Source: Jiangella anatolica
GTDB taxonomy: Bacteria > Actinomycetota > Actinomycetes > Jiangellales > Jiangellaceae
DNA: 35,073 bases
Assembly: GCF_003236295.1 (NCBI RefSeq)
Contig: NZ_POTW01000073.1
Span: forward strand, 1 to 35,073
Reading direction: 5' to 3'
How positions within the stretch are numbered: the first letter of the stretch is position 1; each line of letters begins with the position of its first letter. The position numbers and the translations under genes were made by a program. The notes beneath the pieces were generated by a model that searched no databases, was not told where the DNA came from, and worked only from the letters and a program-made list of their open reading frames with translations. Below, piece by piece: positions 1 through 7,470 of the stretch.

Positions 1-331
1 GGCGGCGGGCGGGCCGGGTCCGCCGGCCGGGAGCGGCCTGCTGGGTGCGCCGGCCGGCAGCGGCGGCGCGCCCGGGACGCCGGGGACGCCGGTCGGGAAC
101 GCTCTGGTCGGCGACGCCGAGGCGGAGCTGTGGGCCGCCGTCGCCCGGCTGCCGCCGAAGCAGCGTCAGGCCGTCGCCTATCACCACGTGGCCGGGCTGA
201 CCTACGCCGAGATCGCCGAGATCATCGGCGGCACCGCCGAGGCGGCGCGACGAGCCGCCGCCGACGGCATCAAGAACCTGCGCAAGACCTATCCGGAGGA
301 GGAGCGGCATGACGGACCGCCTTCGCGTTGA
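1..331 (+). CDS. RNA polymerase sigma-70 family factor, C-terminal part (5' end outside window)
   Basis: This is the 3' end of a sigma factor read in the frame that begins at base 2 and stops with TGA at 329-331. After a Gly/Pro/Ala-rich linker (about bases 1-110) comes a clear region-4 helix-turn-helix: the motif LPPKQRQAVAYHHVAGLTY followed by AEIAEIIGG and a basic helix ending IKNLRKTYPEE. Region 4 recognises the -35 element, so the protein directs RNA polymerase to a set of promoters, as ECF-type factors do. Its end overlaps the start of the downstream methyltransferase gene by 23 bp. Sigma factor plus Ogt pairs are a common actinobacterial alkylation-repair arrangement, so this factor may control the repair gene; that role is inferred. 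The upstream sigma-2 region is not visible. Confidence 0.85.
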   Translation, partial: AAGGPGPPAGSGLLGAPAGSGGAPGTPGTPVGNALVGDAEAELWAAVARLPPKQRQAVAYHHVAGLTYAEIAEIIGGTAEAARRAAADGIKNLRKTYPEEERHDGPPSR

Positions 332-923
332 CACGATCGTCAGCGGGCTCTCGGTGACGCTCGGCCCGGACGTGCTGGCCGGGCTGCACACGCGGCTGGA
401 GCACGAGGCCGCCGAGGCCGGCCTGCTCGACGTCGCCTACACGACCGTCGGCTCGCCGGTCGGTGAGCTGCTGCTGGCCGCCACCCCGCGCGGCCTGGTC
501 CGCGTCGCGTACGCGAGCGAGGGCCACGAGCGGGTGCTCGACACGCTGGCGCACCGGGTCAGCCCGCGCATCCTGCGCTCCCCGCGGCGGCTGGAACGGG
601 CCGCCCGCGAGCTCGACGAGTACTTCGCCGGCCGGCGGCGGACGTTCGACCTCGACCTGGACCTGTCGCTGTCGCACGGGTTCCGGCAGCTCGTGCAGCG
701 GCACCTGCCCGAGATCGGCTACGGGCAGACCCGCAGCTACCGCGAGGTGGCCGAGCTGGTCGGCAACGCGAAGGCGGTCCGCGCCGTCGGCACCGCGTGC
801 GCGACCAACCCGCTCCCGGTCGTCGTGCCGTGCCACCGCGTGCTGCGCGCCGACGGCACGGTCGGCGGCTACATCGGCGGCGCCGAGGCCAAGGCGACCC
901 TGCTGGAACTGGAGGCCGCCTGA
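309..923 (+). CDS. ogt: Methylated-DNA--protein-cysteine methyltransferase (Ogt/MGMT type)
   Basis: This 204-residue protein is a suicide repair enzyme that moves the alkyl group from O6-alkylguanine (or O4-alkylthymine) in DNA onto its own cysteine. The family signature PCHRV is present with the acceptor Cys at residue 175. It is preceded by the DNA-recognition helix region GYGQTRSYREVAELVGN and followed by GGYIGGAEAKATLLELE. The N-terminal part (to about residue 90) is the variable ribonuclease-H-like domain. An extra stretch of about 35 residues before DVAYTTVGSPVGELLL is longer than in minimal Ogt proteins. The ATG at 309 follows the AGGAGGAG-type sequence at 296-303 and lies inside the end of the sigma-factor gene, so the two are probably translated together. 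The assignment is firm; the naming (ogt versus another MGMT paralogue) is less so. Confidence 0.93.
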   Translation: MTDRLRVDTIVSGLSVTLGPDVLAGLHTRLEHEAAEAGLLDVAYTTVGSPVGELLLAATPRGLVRVAYASEGHERVLDTLAHRVSPRILRSPRRLERAARELDEYFAGRRRTFDLDLDLSLSHGFRQLVQRHLPEIGYGQTRSYREVAELVGNAKAVRAVGTACATNPLPVVVPCHRVLRADGTVGGYIGGAEAKATLLELEAA

Positions 924-965
924 CGTCCGCGAACCCTGGCAAGCCGCGTCAGCACGGGCGACTGA

Positions 966-1170
966 GCCGCCGCCCTCACCACCGCCCTCACCGCGGACCT
1001 CGACGAGCACGGCGGCGCGTTGCTGCCGCGGCCGCTGCTCGCGGACGCGACGGTGCCGTATCCGTATCCGTATCCGGAACCGATCGAGCGGCTGAAGCGG
1101 GCGCTGCACCCGCGGCCGCGACCGCCCGGCGCGATCCGCCCGCGGCCGGCCGCGCCCCGACGTGACGTGG
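966..1170 (+). pseudogene. Degenerate remnant of a 2OG-Fe(II) oxygenase gene
   Basis: The frame starting at 966 reads LTADLDEHGGALLPRPLLAD and, shortly after, PEPIERLKRALHPRP. In intact actinobacterial 2OG-Fe(II) oxygenases located beside sigma/Ogt pairs, an LDxHG-ALLPGLL segment is followed about 50 residues later by a YPLPEPIxxLRxALYPRL segment. Here the two are almost joined, so a central piece is missing, and no HxD iron-binding region follows before the reading loses similarity. A TGA in the same frame lies just upstream at 963-965 and no convincing start codon or ribosome site is present. The junction holds three copies of CCGTAT (1056-1073), encoding PYPYPYP. I infer a gene that once belonged to the alkylation-repair cassette and has decayed. 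The family match is from memory of the motif, not a search. Confidence 0.5.
1056..1073 (+). repeat. (CCGTAT)x3 hexanucleotide repeat
   Basis: Three perfect tandem copies of CCGTAT lie inside the oxygenase remnant, at the point where a central part of the coding sequence appears deleted. Slippage in this unit would not shift frame. Confidence 0.8.
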
Positions 1171-1214
1171 AGCGGGCCGTGCGCGGGTCCGCCGGACGCG
1201 CGAGCCCAACGCGG

Positions 1215-2303
1215 TCAGGTGCGGTACTGGGCGGTGAGCGGGCAGCGGAACGGGTCGATCGTGGCGTGTTCGACGGTGTTGAGGTAGCGAACGATCACGC
1301 GGTAGGCAGAGACGAAGCTGGTCTGGGTGTAGCGGACGTCGTGCTTGGCGCAGTGCTCGCGGACGAGGGCCTGCGCCTTGCGCAGGTTGGGGCGGGGCAT
1401 GTTGGGGAACAAGTGGTGCTCGATCTGGTAGTTGAGCCCGCCCATGGCGAAGGTGGTGAGACGTCCGCCGCGGATGTTGCGCGACATCAGCACCTGCCGG
1501 CGCAGGAAGTCGATCTTCATGTCGGGCGGGACGATGGGCATGCCGAGGTGGTTGGGCGCGAAGGCGCCGCTGAGCAGCAGGCCGAACAGGGCCATCTGGA
1601 CACCGAAGAACGCCGCCGCCTTGCCCGGCGGCAGGACCAGCAGGAGCACGGTGAGGTAGCCGCCGAACCGGGCGGCGATGAACGTGATCTCCCACCAGCG
1701 GTGTTTGAGCTGCTCCCGGTGCAGCAGCCGCTGGACACTGGCGACGTGCAGGGCGAGGCCCATGAACATGGCGAGTGGGAAGAAGTAGCCCTGCTTGCGG
1801 GTGAGGCGGGCGGCCAGGCCGCGCCGCTTCGCGGCGATCGCGGGCGTGAAGGCGAAGGCGCTGGGTCCGATGTCGGGGTCCGCGCCCTCCTTGTTCGGGT
1901 TGGCGTGGTGGCGGCTGTGCTTGGTCATCCACCAGCCGTGGCTGAGCCCGACGAACGCCCCCGCCAGGACCCGGGAGGTCCAGTCGTTCCAGCGATGGGA
2001 GGTGAAGATCTGCCGGTGAGCGCTGTCGTGGCCCAGGAAGGTGAGCTGTGTGAGCACGACCCCCAGTCCGCCGGCGAGGATGAGCTGGAACCAGCTGTCG
2101 CCGAGGAAGGCGAAGAGCACCCAGATGCCGGAGAGGACCGCGATCGTGATGACGATCTTGGACCAGTAGTAGCCGTAACGGCGGCGGAGCAGACCGGCGG
2201 CCTGAACCTGCTGCGACAGCTCGGTGTAGGTGCTCACGTACCGCACCCGGCGCGGCACGGTCTCAGTACGTGTCATGGTGGAGCCCGGCGATGTCGTGTT
2301 CAT
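1215..2303 (-). CDS. Membrane fatty-acid (acyl-CoA/acyl-lipid) desaturase
   Basis: This 362-residue integral membrane di-iron desaturase introduces a double bond into a fatty acyl chain using O2 and electrons from a ferredoxin/oxidoreductase partner. All three histidine boxes are present: HDSAH (residues 92-96), HSRHH (129-133) and QIEHH (293-297). The last box, with Gln in place of the first His, is typical of the front-end/DesA3-like group. Hydrophobic segments lie at about 50-88, 112-125, 173-190 and 215-245. I chose the ATG at 2301-2303 because it overlaps the stop of the upstream DUF5994 gene as ATGA, implying translational coupling. A second ATG nine codons on (2274-2276) is an alternative. 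Regiospecificity cannot be told from sequence. No other lipid gene lies next to it. Confidence 0.92.
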   Translation of the reverse strand: MNTTSPGSTMTRTETVPRRVRYVSTYTELSQQVQAAGLLRRRYGYYWSKIVITIAVLSGIWVLFAFLGDSWFQLILAGGLGVVLTQLTFLGHDSAHRQIFTSHRWNDWTSRVLAGAFVGLSHGWWMTKHSRHHANPNKEGADPDIGPSAFAFTPAIAAKRRGLAARLTRKQGYFFPLAMFMGLALHVASVQRLLHREQLKHRWWEITFIAARFGGYLTVLLLVLPPGKAAAFFGVQMALFGLLLSGAFAPNHLGMPIVPPDMKIDFLRRQVLMSRNIRGGRLTTFAMGGLNYQIEHHLFPNMPRPNLRKAQALVREHCAKHDVRYTQTSFVSAYRVIVRYLNTVEHATIDPFRCPLTAQYRT

Positions 2304-2860
2304 GTGAGTGTCCCGGTGTTCAGGAGCGCCCGGCGGCGGGAGCCGCCCTCGGACTCCCAGGTGGACTCGGCCAGGTCGGGACGTGCGATGACCGGCGCCG
2401 AGCGGGGTGCGGGGGGCTGCAGGCTCGCCTCTGCGGCGGTCAGAATCGTGCTGGCCCTGCGGTGATGGTGGTGACCGTCCTGGATCCAGTCGAAGACCCG
2501 TGCCGCGAGCCGTGGGTCGCTTGTCGCCGCGATGACGAGGAGGTCCTGCCGGTCCTGGATGTCCAGACCGGTGATGCTGACCAGGTGGGGGTCGATGGTG
2601 CGGAACCAGCCCAGCCGGACGATCCCGCCGGCCACGGGGAGACTGCTGGGCTGGCCGTCCCATGAGTCCCGGTGGTACGCGACCCGGGCCACCTCGAGGC
2701 CGCGCCTCGACAGCGCGGCCAGCAGCGCGGGCAACTCGGCGGCCAGGTCGCGGGATCGCGGCCACCACGCGCCGTCGACGGCTCTGACGTCACCGCGAAT
2801 GATGGGGCTGAACACCGCTCTGACGGCGGAATCAACTGACTCTGTTTCGGGCAGTCGCAT
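2300..2860 (-). CDS. DUF5994 family protein of unknown function
   Basis: A 186-residue soluble protein. Its core, with VDGAWWPRSRDLAAELPALL at about residues 28-47, then VARVAYHRDSWDG and VRLGWFRTIDPHLVSITGL, matches the pattern of DUF5994 proteins common in actinobacteria. The last 60 residues, including a short HHHHRR run, are less conserved and Pro/Arg-rich. No transmembrane segment, signal peptide or catalytic motif is visible, and I do not know its function. Its TGA overlaps the desaturase ATG by 4 bp, so the two are almost certainly co-translated. Similar small proteins often act in stress settings in this phylum, but that is only context. The start at 2860 is an ATG that precedes the conserved core sensibly. 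Confidence 0.8.
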   Translation of the reverse strand: MRLPETESVDSAVRAVFSPIIRGDVRAVDGAWWPRSRDLAAELPALLAALSRRGLEVARVAYHRDSWDGQPSSLPVAGGIVRLGWFRTIDPHLVSITGLDIQDRQDLLVIAATSDPRLAARVFDWIQDGHHHHRRASTILTAAEASLQPPAPRSAPVIARPDLAESTWESEGGSRRRALLNTGTLT

Positions 2861-2993
2861 GACCGCGCCCGTCTCCGGCCTCTACAGCCGACGTACCTCG
2901 TACTGGCGCGGCAGGAGCCACGTCACGTCTCCATGTCCAACGCCGTCACCCGTGAGTCTACCCGGTCCCAAGGCATCGGCCGGGATCGTCGCC

Positions 2994-4193
2994 TCAGGAC
3001 CGCGGCCCGCCTGGCGCGACGACACGCGGTTCTTCCGCCGATGGCGCGGCGACCAGCTCTTCGAGCTGACGGACGAGAATCGCGGGCGGGATCGGCTGCG
3101 GCTTGGCGAAGACGCTCAGCAGCTCGTCCACCGACTGCCTGACGGTGAACATCGTGCCGGCGTTCCGGCGAGCGGCGAGCGAGACCGGCCCGGCCGCCAC
3201 GGCCGTCCGGATCCCCCAGGCGAGCGCCTCGGCGTCGTCCGGCTTGACCAGGATGACACCCCCGCAGTCGGTCTCGGGCAGACCGCCGTCGTCGGAGGCG
3301 ACGACGCGGCACCCGGCGTGCTGGGCCTCGATCGAGACGATGCCGAAGGTCTCGTGCCAGTACTGGCTGTTGGAGGGCATCACGACGATGTCGTGCTCGG
3401 TCATCAGCGCCGCCATCGTCGCCGGTGTCCTGCGGGTGGGGACGACCCGGATCCGGGGGTGCGCGTCGAGCAGTCGCTCGATGAGCTTGCCCTGCGGCTT
3501 GTCGGCGCCGGCGGTCGTCGCCATGAAGTCGAGGTCGAGGTCCTGGTCGATGATGTCGATGTGCAGGGTCGACAGCAGGGTGTAGATGCCCTTCTCGGGG
3601 CTCAGTCGGCCGGCGAACAACACCCTGGTCCGCCCGCTGGAGTTCGCCGGACGGTGCTGCGCGGCGAAGCAGGGCTCGGCGAACGGATACACGACGTTGA
3701 TGGTCTGCACGTCGACGTCCAGGAACCGTGACCACAGCTGGGCCGCGTAGTGGCTGGTGGCGATCAGGGCGCGATCCCTGGTCCCGTCGATGGCGAACGC
3801 CTTCTCCCGCTCGCGGATCGGCGGCGGGTTGTGCAGGATCAGGAACGCCGGTGACCTGGTCGCCACGGTGTGCGGTTCGTTGACGAAGACGACGGTGCCG
3901 TCGAGCCGGCCGACCTCGGCCAGCGTGGGCAACGACAGGAACGGGATGCCGGTGAACTCGGCGCGGCCGTCGGCGGCGCCCAGGCCGACGGTGACCACCT
4001 GTGCTGGTACGCCGCGCCGGTTCAGCTCGCGGACCTGGCCGACGGTGTAGTTCTCGGAGCCGCCGGTGCCGGCGGGCAGCGGATTGCCCGGAGACCAGAT
4101 GAAGGAGATCAACGTGTACCACCCAAGGGGTCGGTCCGTGCCGGGCTGTAAGGGGACGCGGCCGGCGACGACCGCAGCTGCGAGCCCGGACAC
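2994..4193 (-). CDS. Glycosyltransferase, GT-B fold, GT4-like
   Basis: This protein of about 399 residues would transfer a sugar from a nucleotide-activated donor to an unknown acceptor. The N-terminal domain opens with WYTLISFIWSPGNPLPAGTGGSENYT, whose glycine-rich GTGGSE turn fits acceptor-domain glycine loops of GT4 enzymes. The C-terminal Rossmann domain has VLFAGRLSPEKGIYTLL (about residue 190 on) and HETFGIVSIEAQHAGCRVVA, the retaining GT4 E-x7-E donor-site motif, followed by DDGGLPE. No membrane segment is seen. The GTG at 4191-4193 gives the full frame but lacks a clear ribosome site, and similarity only begins at about residue 24, so the true start may lie downstream. The gene stands alone, with no cluster that would name the product. 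Confidence 0.85.
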   Translation of the reverse strand: MSGLAAAVVAGRVPLQPGTDRPLGWYTLISFIWSPGNPLPAGTGGSENYTVGQVRELNRRGVPAQVVTVGLGAADGRAEFTGIPFLSLPTLAEVGRLDGTVVFVNEPHTVATRSPAFLILHNPPPIREREKAFAIDGTRDRALIATSHYAAQLWSRFLDVDVQTINVVYPFAEPCFAAQHRPANSSGRTRVLFAGRLSPEKGIYTLLSTLHIDIIDQDLDLDFMATTAGADKPQGKLIERLLDAHPRIRVVPTRRTPATMAALMTEHDIVVMPSNSQYWHETFGIVSIEAQHAGCRVVASDDGGLPETDCGGVILVKPDDAEALAWGIRTAVAAGPVSLAARRNAGTMFTVRQSVDELLSVFAKPQPIPPAILVRQLEELVAAPSAEEPRVVAPGGPRS

Positions 4194-4459
4194 GACGACG
4201 GGTCGAGGCGGTGGACCCGTGCGAAGCCGACCGCGCGTGTGGGGACATCTACGTCAACGCTGAAACACCCGACGACCGGGCAGCGGCGCATCCCGCAACG
4301 TTCGATAAAACAACGATCACAGCCGATCTCGACACTAGCACGCGGCCACCCGTCGAGCGGCAGGTCCATCCTGCTCGAAGCCCGGTTCGCCGGAGCGATC
4401 CCGGCCGTCGACAGGCGAGTTTTACCTGGCTGTCACCTACGAACGCCGGCCATCCGCCA
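4194..4459. other. Non-coding gap between divergent glycosyltransferase and glnT operon
   Basis: I see no supported gene here. Minus-strand reading shows a TTGACG-like hexamer near 4254 that could serve the glycosyltransferase, but no TANNNT box lies at the right distance. Short frames through the gap have no recognisable motif. Confidence 0.5.
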
Positions 4460-4505
4460 GTCTACTGACATGAAACGTCGTCTACTGTAGTTACGGATGG
4501 GAGTG
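4460..4505 (+). promoter_or_regulatory. Putative promoter/operator and RBS of the glnT-glx operon
   Basis: Two copies of GTCTACTG begin at 4460 and 4480, exactly 20 bp (two helical turns) apart. The second sits in the palindrome CTACTGTAG (4482-4490). A CTGACA hexamer (4465-4470) lies 17 bp before TAGTTA (4488-4493), a weak -35/-10 pair. A GGGAG ribosome site (4499-4503) is six bases from the ATG at 4510. The repeat is a candidate binding site for the XRE-cupin regulator encoded at the end of this operon; that link is inferred. Confidence 0.4.
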
Positions 4506-4509
4506 TCGG

Positions 4510-5862
4510 ATGACTGACGTGGCCGAGCGCAAGGCGGGCGCGGCCGTACGCCCGGCGCCGTCGCTGGCGGAGCGGGCCGAGGCCGACCGGATCGAGTTCC
4601 TGCTGGCGACGTTCGTGGACATGAACGGCAAGCCGTGCGCGAAGCTGGTGCCGGTCGAGGCGGTCGCCGAGCTGGAGTCGGGTGCGCTGGGGTTCGCCGG
4701 GTTCGCGGCCGGGCCGATCGGGCAGCGGGCGCATGACCCGGACCTGCTGGTCGCCCCGGACCCCGGTTCCTACACGCCCCTGACGTTCCTGCGCCCGGGC
4801 CTGGCGATGGTGCACTGCGATCCGTACGTGGCCGGCGAGCCGTGGCCGTACGCGCCGCGGGTCGTCCTGAAGCAGGCCGTGGCCCGGCTGGCCGCCGCCG
4901 GCTACGAGGCGAAGGTCGGCGCCGAGGTCGAGTACTTCCTCGTCCACCGATCGCCGGACGGGTCGCTGCGCACGGCCGACGACCGCGACACGGCGGCCCG
5001 GCCCTGCTACGACGCCCGTGGCGTGACGCGCATGTACGACCATCTGACGGCGACGTCGCGGGCGATGAACCAGCTGGGGTGGGGCAACTACGCCAACGAC
5101 CACGAGGACGCCGCGGGACAGTTCGAGCAGAACTTCACCTACGCCGACGCGCTGACGACGGCCGACCGCGTCATCACGCTGCGCTACCTGGTGCACATGC
5201 TGGCCGAGCGGGCGGACATGACGGCCACCTTCATGGCCAAGCCGTTCGCCGACCGCACCGGCAACGGGCTGCACCTGCACCTGTCGCTCTGGCGCGGCGA
5301 CGAGCCGCTGTTCCCCGCGGCCGCCGACGAGCGCGGCCTGGGCCTGTCGCCGCTGGCGTACGGGTTCGTCGGCGGCGTCCTCGAGCACGCGCCGGCGCTG
5401 ACGGCGTTCCTGGCGCCGACGGTGAACTCCTACAAGCGCCGTGGCGCGACGTCGAGCGCGTCGGGTGCGACGTGGTCGCCGCGGGTGGCCGGCTACGGCG
5501 GCAACGACCGCACCCACTTCGTTCGGGTCCCCGACGGCGACCGGGTCGAGCTGCGCGGCGGCGACGGGTCGGCGAACCCGTACCTGGCCATCGCCGCGGC
5601 CCTGGTCGCGGGGCTCGACGGGGTGCAGCGCGGCGCCGACCCGGGCGCGCCGTCGGGACCCGGCGTGGTGTCCGGCGACGCCGTCGCCCTGCCGCCGACG
5701 CTGCTGCACGCCGTCGAGGCGCTGCGCGCCGACCCGCTGTTGTACGCGGCGTTCGGCGCCGACGTCGGCCGCTACTACGCCGACGTCAAGGAGACCGAGT
5801 TCCTCGAGTGGCATCAGACGGTCACCCCCTGGGAGATCGACCAGTACCTCACCGCCCACTGA
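4510..5862 (+). CDS. glnT: Type III glutamine synthetase / gamma-glutamylmethylamide synthetase-like (GlnT/GmaS)
   Basis: A 450-residue ATP-dependent amide ligase of the glutamine synthetase fold. It would join ammonia or a primary amine such as methylamine to the gamma-carboxyl of glutamate. Visible signatures include AEVEYFL (about residue 138, metal-binding glutamate), NDHEDAAGQFEQNF (about 197-210), the ATP/metal loop GNGLHLHLSLW (about 251), VNSYKRR (about 310) and the C-terminal RVELRGGDGSANPYLA. In bacteria this type sits next to three small glutamate-synthase-like genes, as here, and that set is the gmaS-mgsABC half of the N-methylglutamate pathway for methylamine. The ATG has a good ribosome site. 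Acting on ammonia or on another amine (polyamine, ethanolamine) cannot be excluded from sequence. Confidence 0.85.
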   Translation: MTDVAERKAGAAVRPAPSLAERAEADRIEFLLATFVDMNGKPCAKLVPVEAVAELESGALGFAGFAAGPIGQRAHDPDLLVAPDPGSYTPLTFLRPGLAMVHCDPYVAGEPWPYAPRVVLKQAVARLAAAGYEAKVGAEVEYFLVHRSPDGSLRTADDRDTAARPCYDARGVTRMYDHLTATSRAMNQLGWGNYANDHEDAAGQFEQNFTYADALTTADRVITLRYLVHMLAERADMTATFMAKPFADRTGNGLHLHLSLWRGDEPLFPAAADERGLGLSPLAYGFVGGVLEHAPALTAFLAPTVNSYKRRGATSSASGATWSPRVAGYGGNDRTHFVRVPDGDRVELRGGDGSANPYLAIAAALVAGLDGVQRGADPGAPSGPGVVSGDAVALPPTLLHAVEALRADPLLYAAFGADVGRYYADVKETEFLEWHQTVTPWEIDQYLTAH

Positions 5863-5884
5863 CGGGCACGGAAGGAGCGAGCGG

Positions 5885-6775
5885 ATGTGTGGGATCGCCG
5901 CGCTACAGGTGCGTGACCCGGCACTGCGGCCCCGGCTCGGCGCACTGCTGGCGGGGATGACCTGCCGGCTGGTCGACCGCGGCCCGGACGCGGCCGGGGT
6001 GGCCGTCTACGACGAGCCCGGCCTGCTGCCCGCGGGCTGGAGCAATGTGAGCGTCCTGGACCCGGGCCGGCCGGACTGGCCGGACGCGGTCGCCGCGGCG
6101 CTCGGCGCGGAGGTCGACGTCCGCCACGTCGGCCCGACGGCGGTGGTCCGGTCCCGGACGACGACGGCGGCGCTGGCCGGCGCCGTCCGCACCGCCGTGC
6201 CGGAGGCGACCCGGATCGGCCGCGGCCGGCACGCCGTCACCCTCAAGGGCGTCGGCCTCGCGGCGGACCTCACCGAGGCATTCGGCCTCGACGCGCTGGG
6301 CGGCACCCAGGGCATCGCGCACACCCGGATGGCGACGGAGTCCGCGGTGGTCGCGTCCGGGTCGCACCCGTTCTCCGTCGACGACGACCTCTGCCTGGTG
6401 CACAACGGCTCGTTCTCCAACCACGCCACCGTGCGGCGGACGCTGCGCCGGCACGGCGTGGAGTTCGACAGCGACAACGACTCCGAGGTGGCGGCCCGGT
6501 TCATCGGCCACCGGATGGCCGCCGGCGACACCCTGACCGAGGCGCTGGAACGGGTCGTCGGCGTCTTCGACGGCTTCTACACGCTCGTGGTGACGACGGC
6601 GGGCACGCTGGCCGTGCTGCGCGACCCGATCGCCTGCAAGCCGGCCGTCGTCGCCGAGACCGCCGCCTGGGTGGCGGTCGCGTCGGAGTACCGGGCGCTC
6701 GCCGAGCTGCCCGGCGTCGAGACCGCGCGCATCTTCGAGCCCGAGCCCGGGAGGGTCTACACGTGGACGTCGTGA
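5885..6775 (+). CDS. glxB: Class II glutamine amidotransferase subunit (GlxB / MgsA-like)
   Basis: A 296-residue stand-alone glutaminase domain of the Ntn type. The chain begins MCGIAAL, so Cys2 becomes the N-terminal nucleophile after Met removal. RLVDRGPDAAG (about 29-39), TRMATES and LVHNGSFSNH (about 176-185) are the expected substrate-pocket motifs. In N-methylglutamate synthase this subunit (MgsA) attacks the amide of gamma-glutamyl-methylamide and feeds methylamine to the synthase subunits; in other systems it releases ammonia. The ATG at 5885 follows GGAG at 5874-5877, and the gene is 22 bp downstream of glnT. Its end overlaps the next gene by 13 bp. The length agrees with the three-subunit split form rather than with full-length GltB. 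Confidence 0.85.
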   Translation: MCGIAALQVRDPALRPRLGALLAGMTCRLVDRGPDAAGVAVYDEPGLLPAGWSNVSVLDPGRPDWPDAVAAALGAEVDVRHVGPTAVVRSRTTTAALAGAVRTAVPEATRIGRGRHAVTLKGVGLAADLTEAFGLDALGGTQGIAHTRMATESAVVASGSHPFSVDDDLCLVHNGSFSNHATVRRTLRRHGVEFDSDNDSEVAARFIGHRMAAGDTLTEALERVVGVFDGFYTLVVTTAGTLAVLRDPIACKPAVVAETAAWVAVASEYRALAELPGVETARIFEPEPGRVYTWTS

Positions 6776-7458
6776 CCACGACCGCCGTGACCGTCGACCT
6801 CGCCGCTCGGCCGGTCCGCGACCTGAACGCCGCGCTGCACGCGCCGGACCCGGCGCCGCGGTGGCGGGTCGTGAACCCGGCCGGCGCGCACAACGTCGCC
6901 GTCGGGGTCGACGCTCCCGTGGCGGTCCAGATCGACGGGCCGGTCGGCTACTACTGTGCCGGCATGAACCAGCGGGCCGACGTGCTCGTGCGCGGCAACG
7001 CCGGCACCGGGCTGGCCGAGAACATCATGTCCGGGTCGGTCCGGATCACCGGCTCGGCGTCGCAGTCCGTCGCGGCCTCCGGCTGCGGTGGCCTGGTGGT
7101 GGTCGACGGCGACACCGGCGCCCGCTGCGGCATCGCGCTGCGCGGGGCCGACGTCGTGGTCGGCGGTAGCGTCGGGCACATGTCGGCGTTCATGGCGCAG
7201 GCCGGCCGCATCGTCGTCTGCGGCGACGCCGGCCACTCGCTGGGCGACTCGATCTACGAGGCCCGGCTCTACGTCCGCGGCGCCGTCGCCTCGCTGGGCA
7301 CCGACTGCGTCGAGAAGCCGATGCTCGGCGAGCACCTGGCCGAGCTGGCCGGGCTGCTCACCTGGGCCGGCCGCGACGAGGACCCGGCCGCGTTCCGCCG
7401 GTACGGCTCGGCCCGCCGCCTGTACCACTTCGACTCCGCGAACCACACGGCCTACTGA
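6763..7458 (+). CDS. glxC: GltB C-terminal GXGXG-domain protein (GlxC / MgsB-like)
   Basis: This 231-residue protein corresponds to the right-handed beta-helix (GXGXG) domain that ends large glutamate synthases. The repeated glycine pattern is visible through NIMSGSVRITGSASQS, CGGLVVVDGDTGARCG, GADVVVGGSVGHMSAF and RIVVCGDAGHSLGDS (about residues 85-165). In glutamate synthase this domain is structural and helps guide the ammonia channel; here it should bridge the amidotransferase and the FMN subunit. The GTG start at 6763 is preceded by GGGAGG (6750-6755), eight bases upstream, and lies within the end of glxB, so the genes are coupled. No signal peptide or catalytic residue is seen, as expected for this subunit. 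Confidence 0.85.
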   Translation: MDVVTTTAVTVDLAARPVRDLNAALHAPDPAPRWRVVNPAGAHNVAVGVDAPVAVQIDGPVGYYCAGMNQRADVLVRGNAGTGLAENIMSGSVRITGSASQSVAASGCGGLVVVDGDTGARCGIALRGADVVVGGSVGHMSAFMAQAGRIVVCGDAGHSLGDSIYEARLYVRGAVASLGTDCVEKPMLGEHLAELAGLLTWAGRDEDPAAFRRYGSARRLYHFDSANHTAY

Positions 7459-7470
7459 GAAGGGGCGACC

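Noticed and set aside
1056-1073. CCGTAT triplet repeat as an operator
   Set aside because: It lies inside decayed coding sequence far from any start, so a coding-repeat origin is simpler.
4109-4369. Minus-strand 86-codon Cys-containing frame overlapping the glycosyltransferase start
   Set aside because: No ribosome site or motif; it overlaps the glycosyltransferase N-terminus in another frame.
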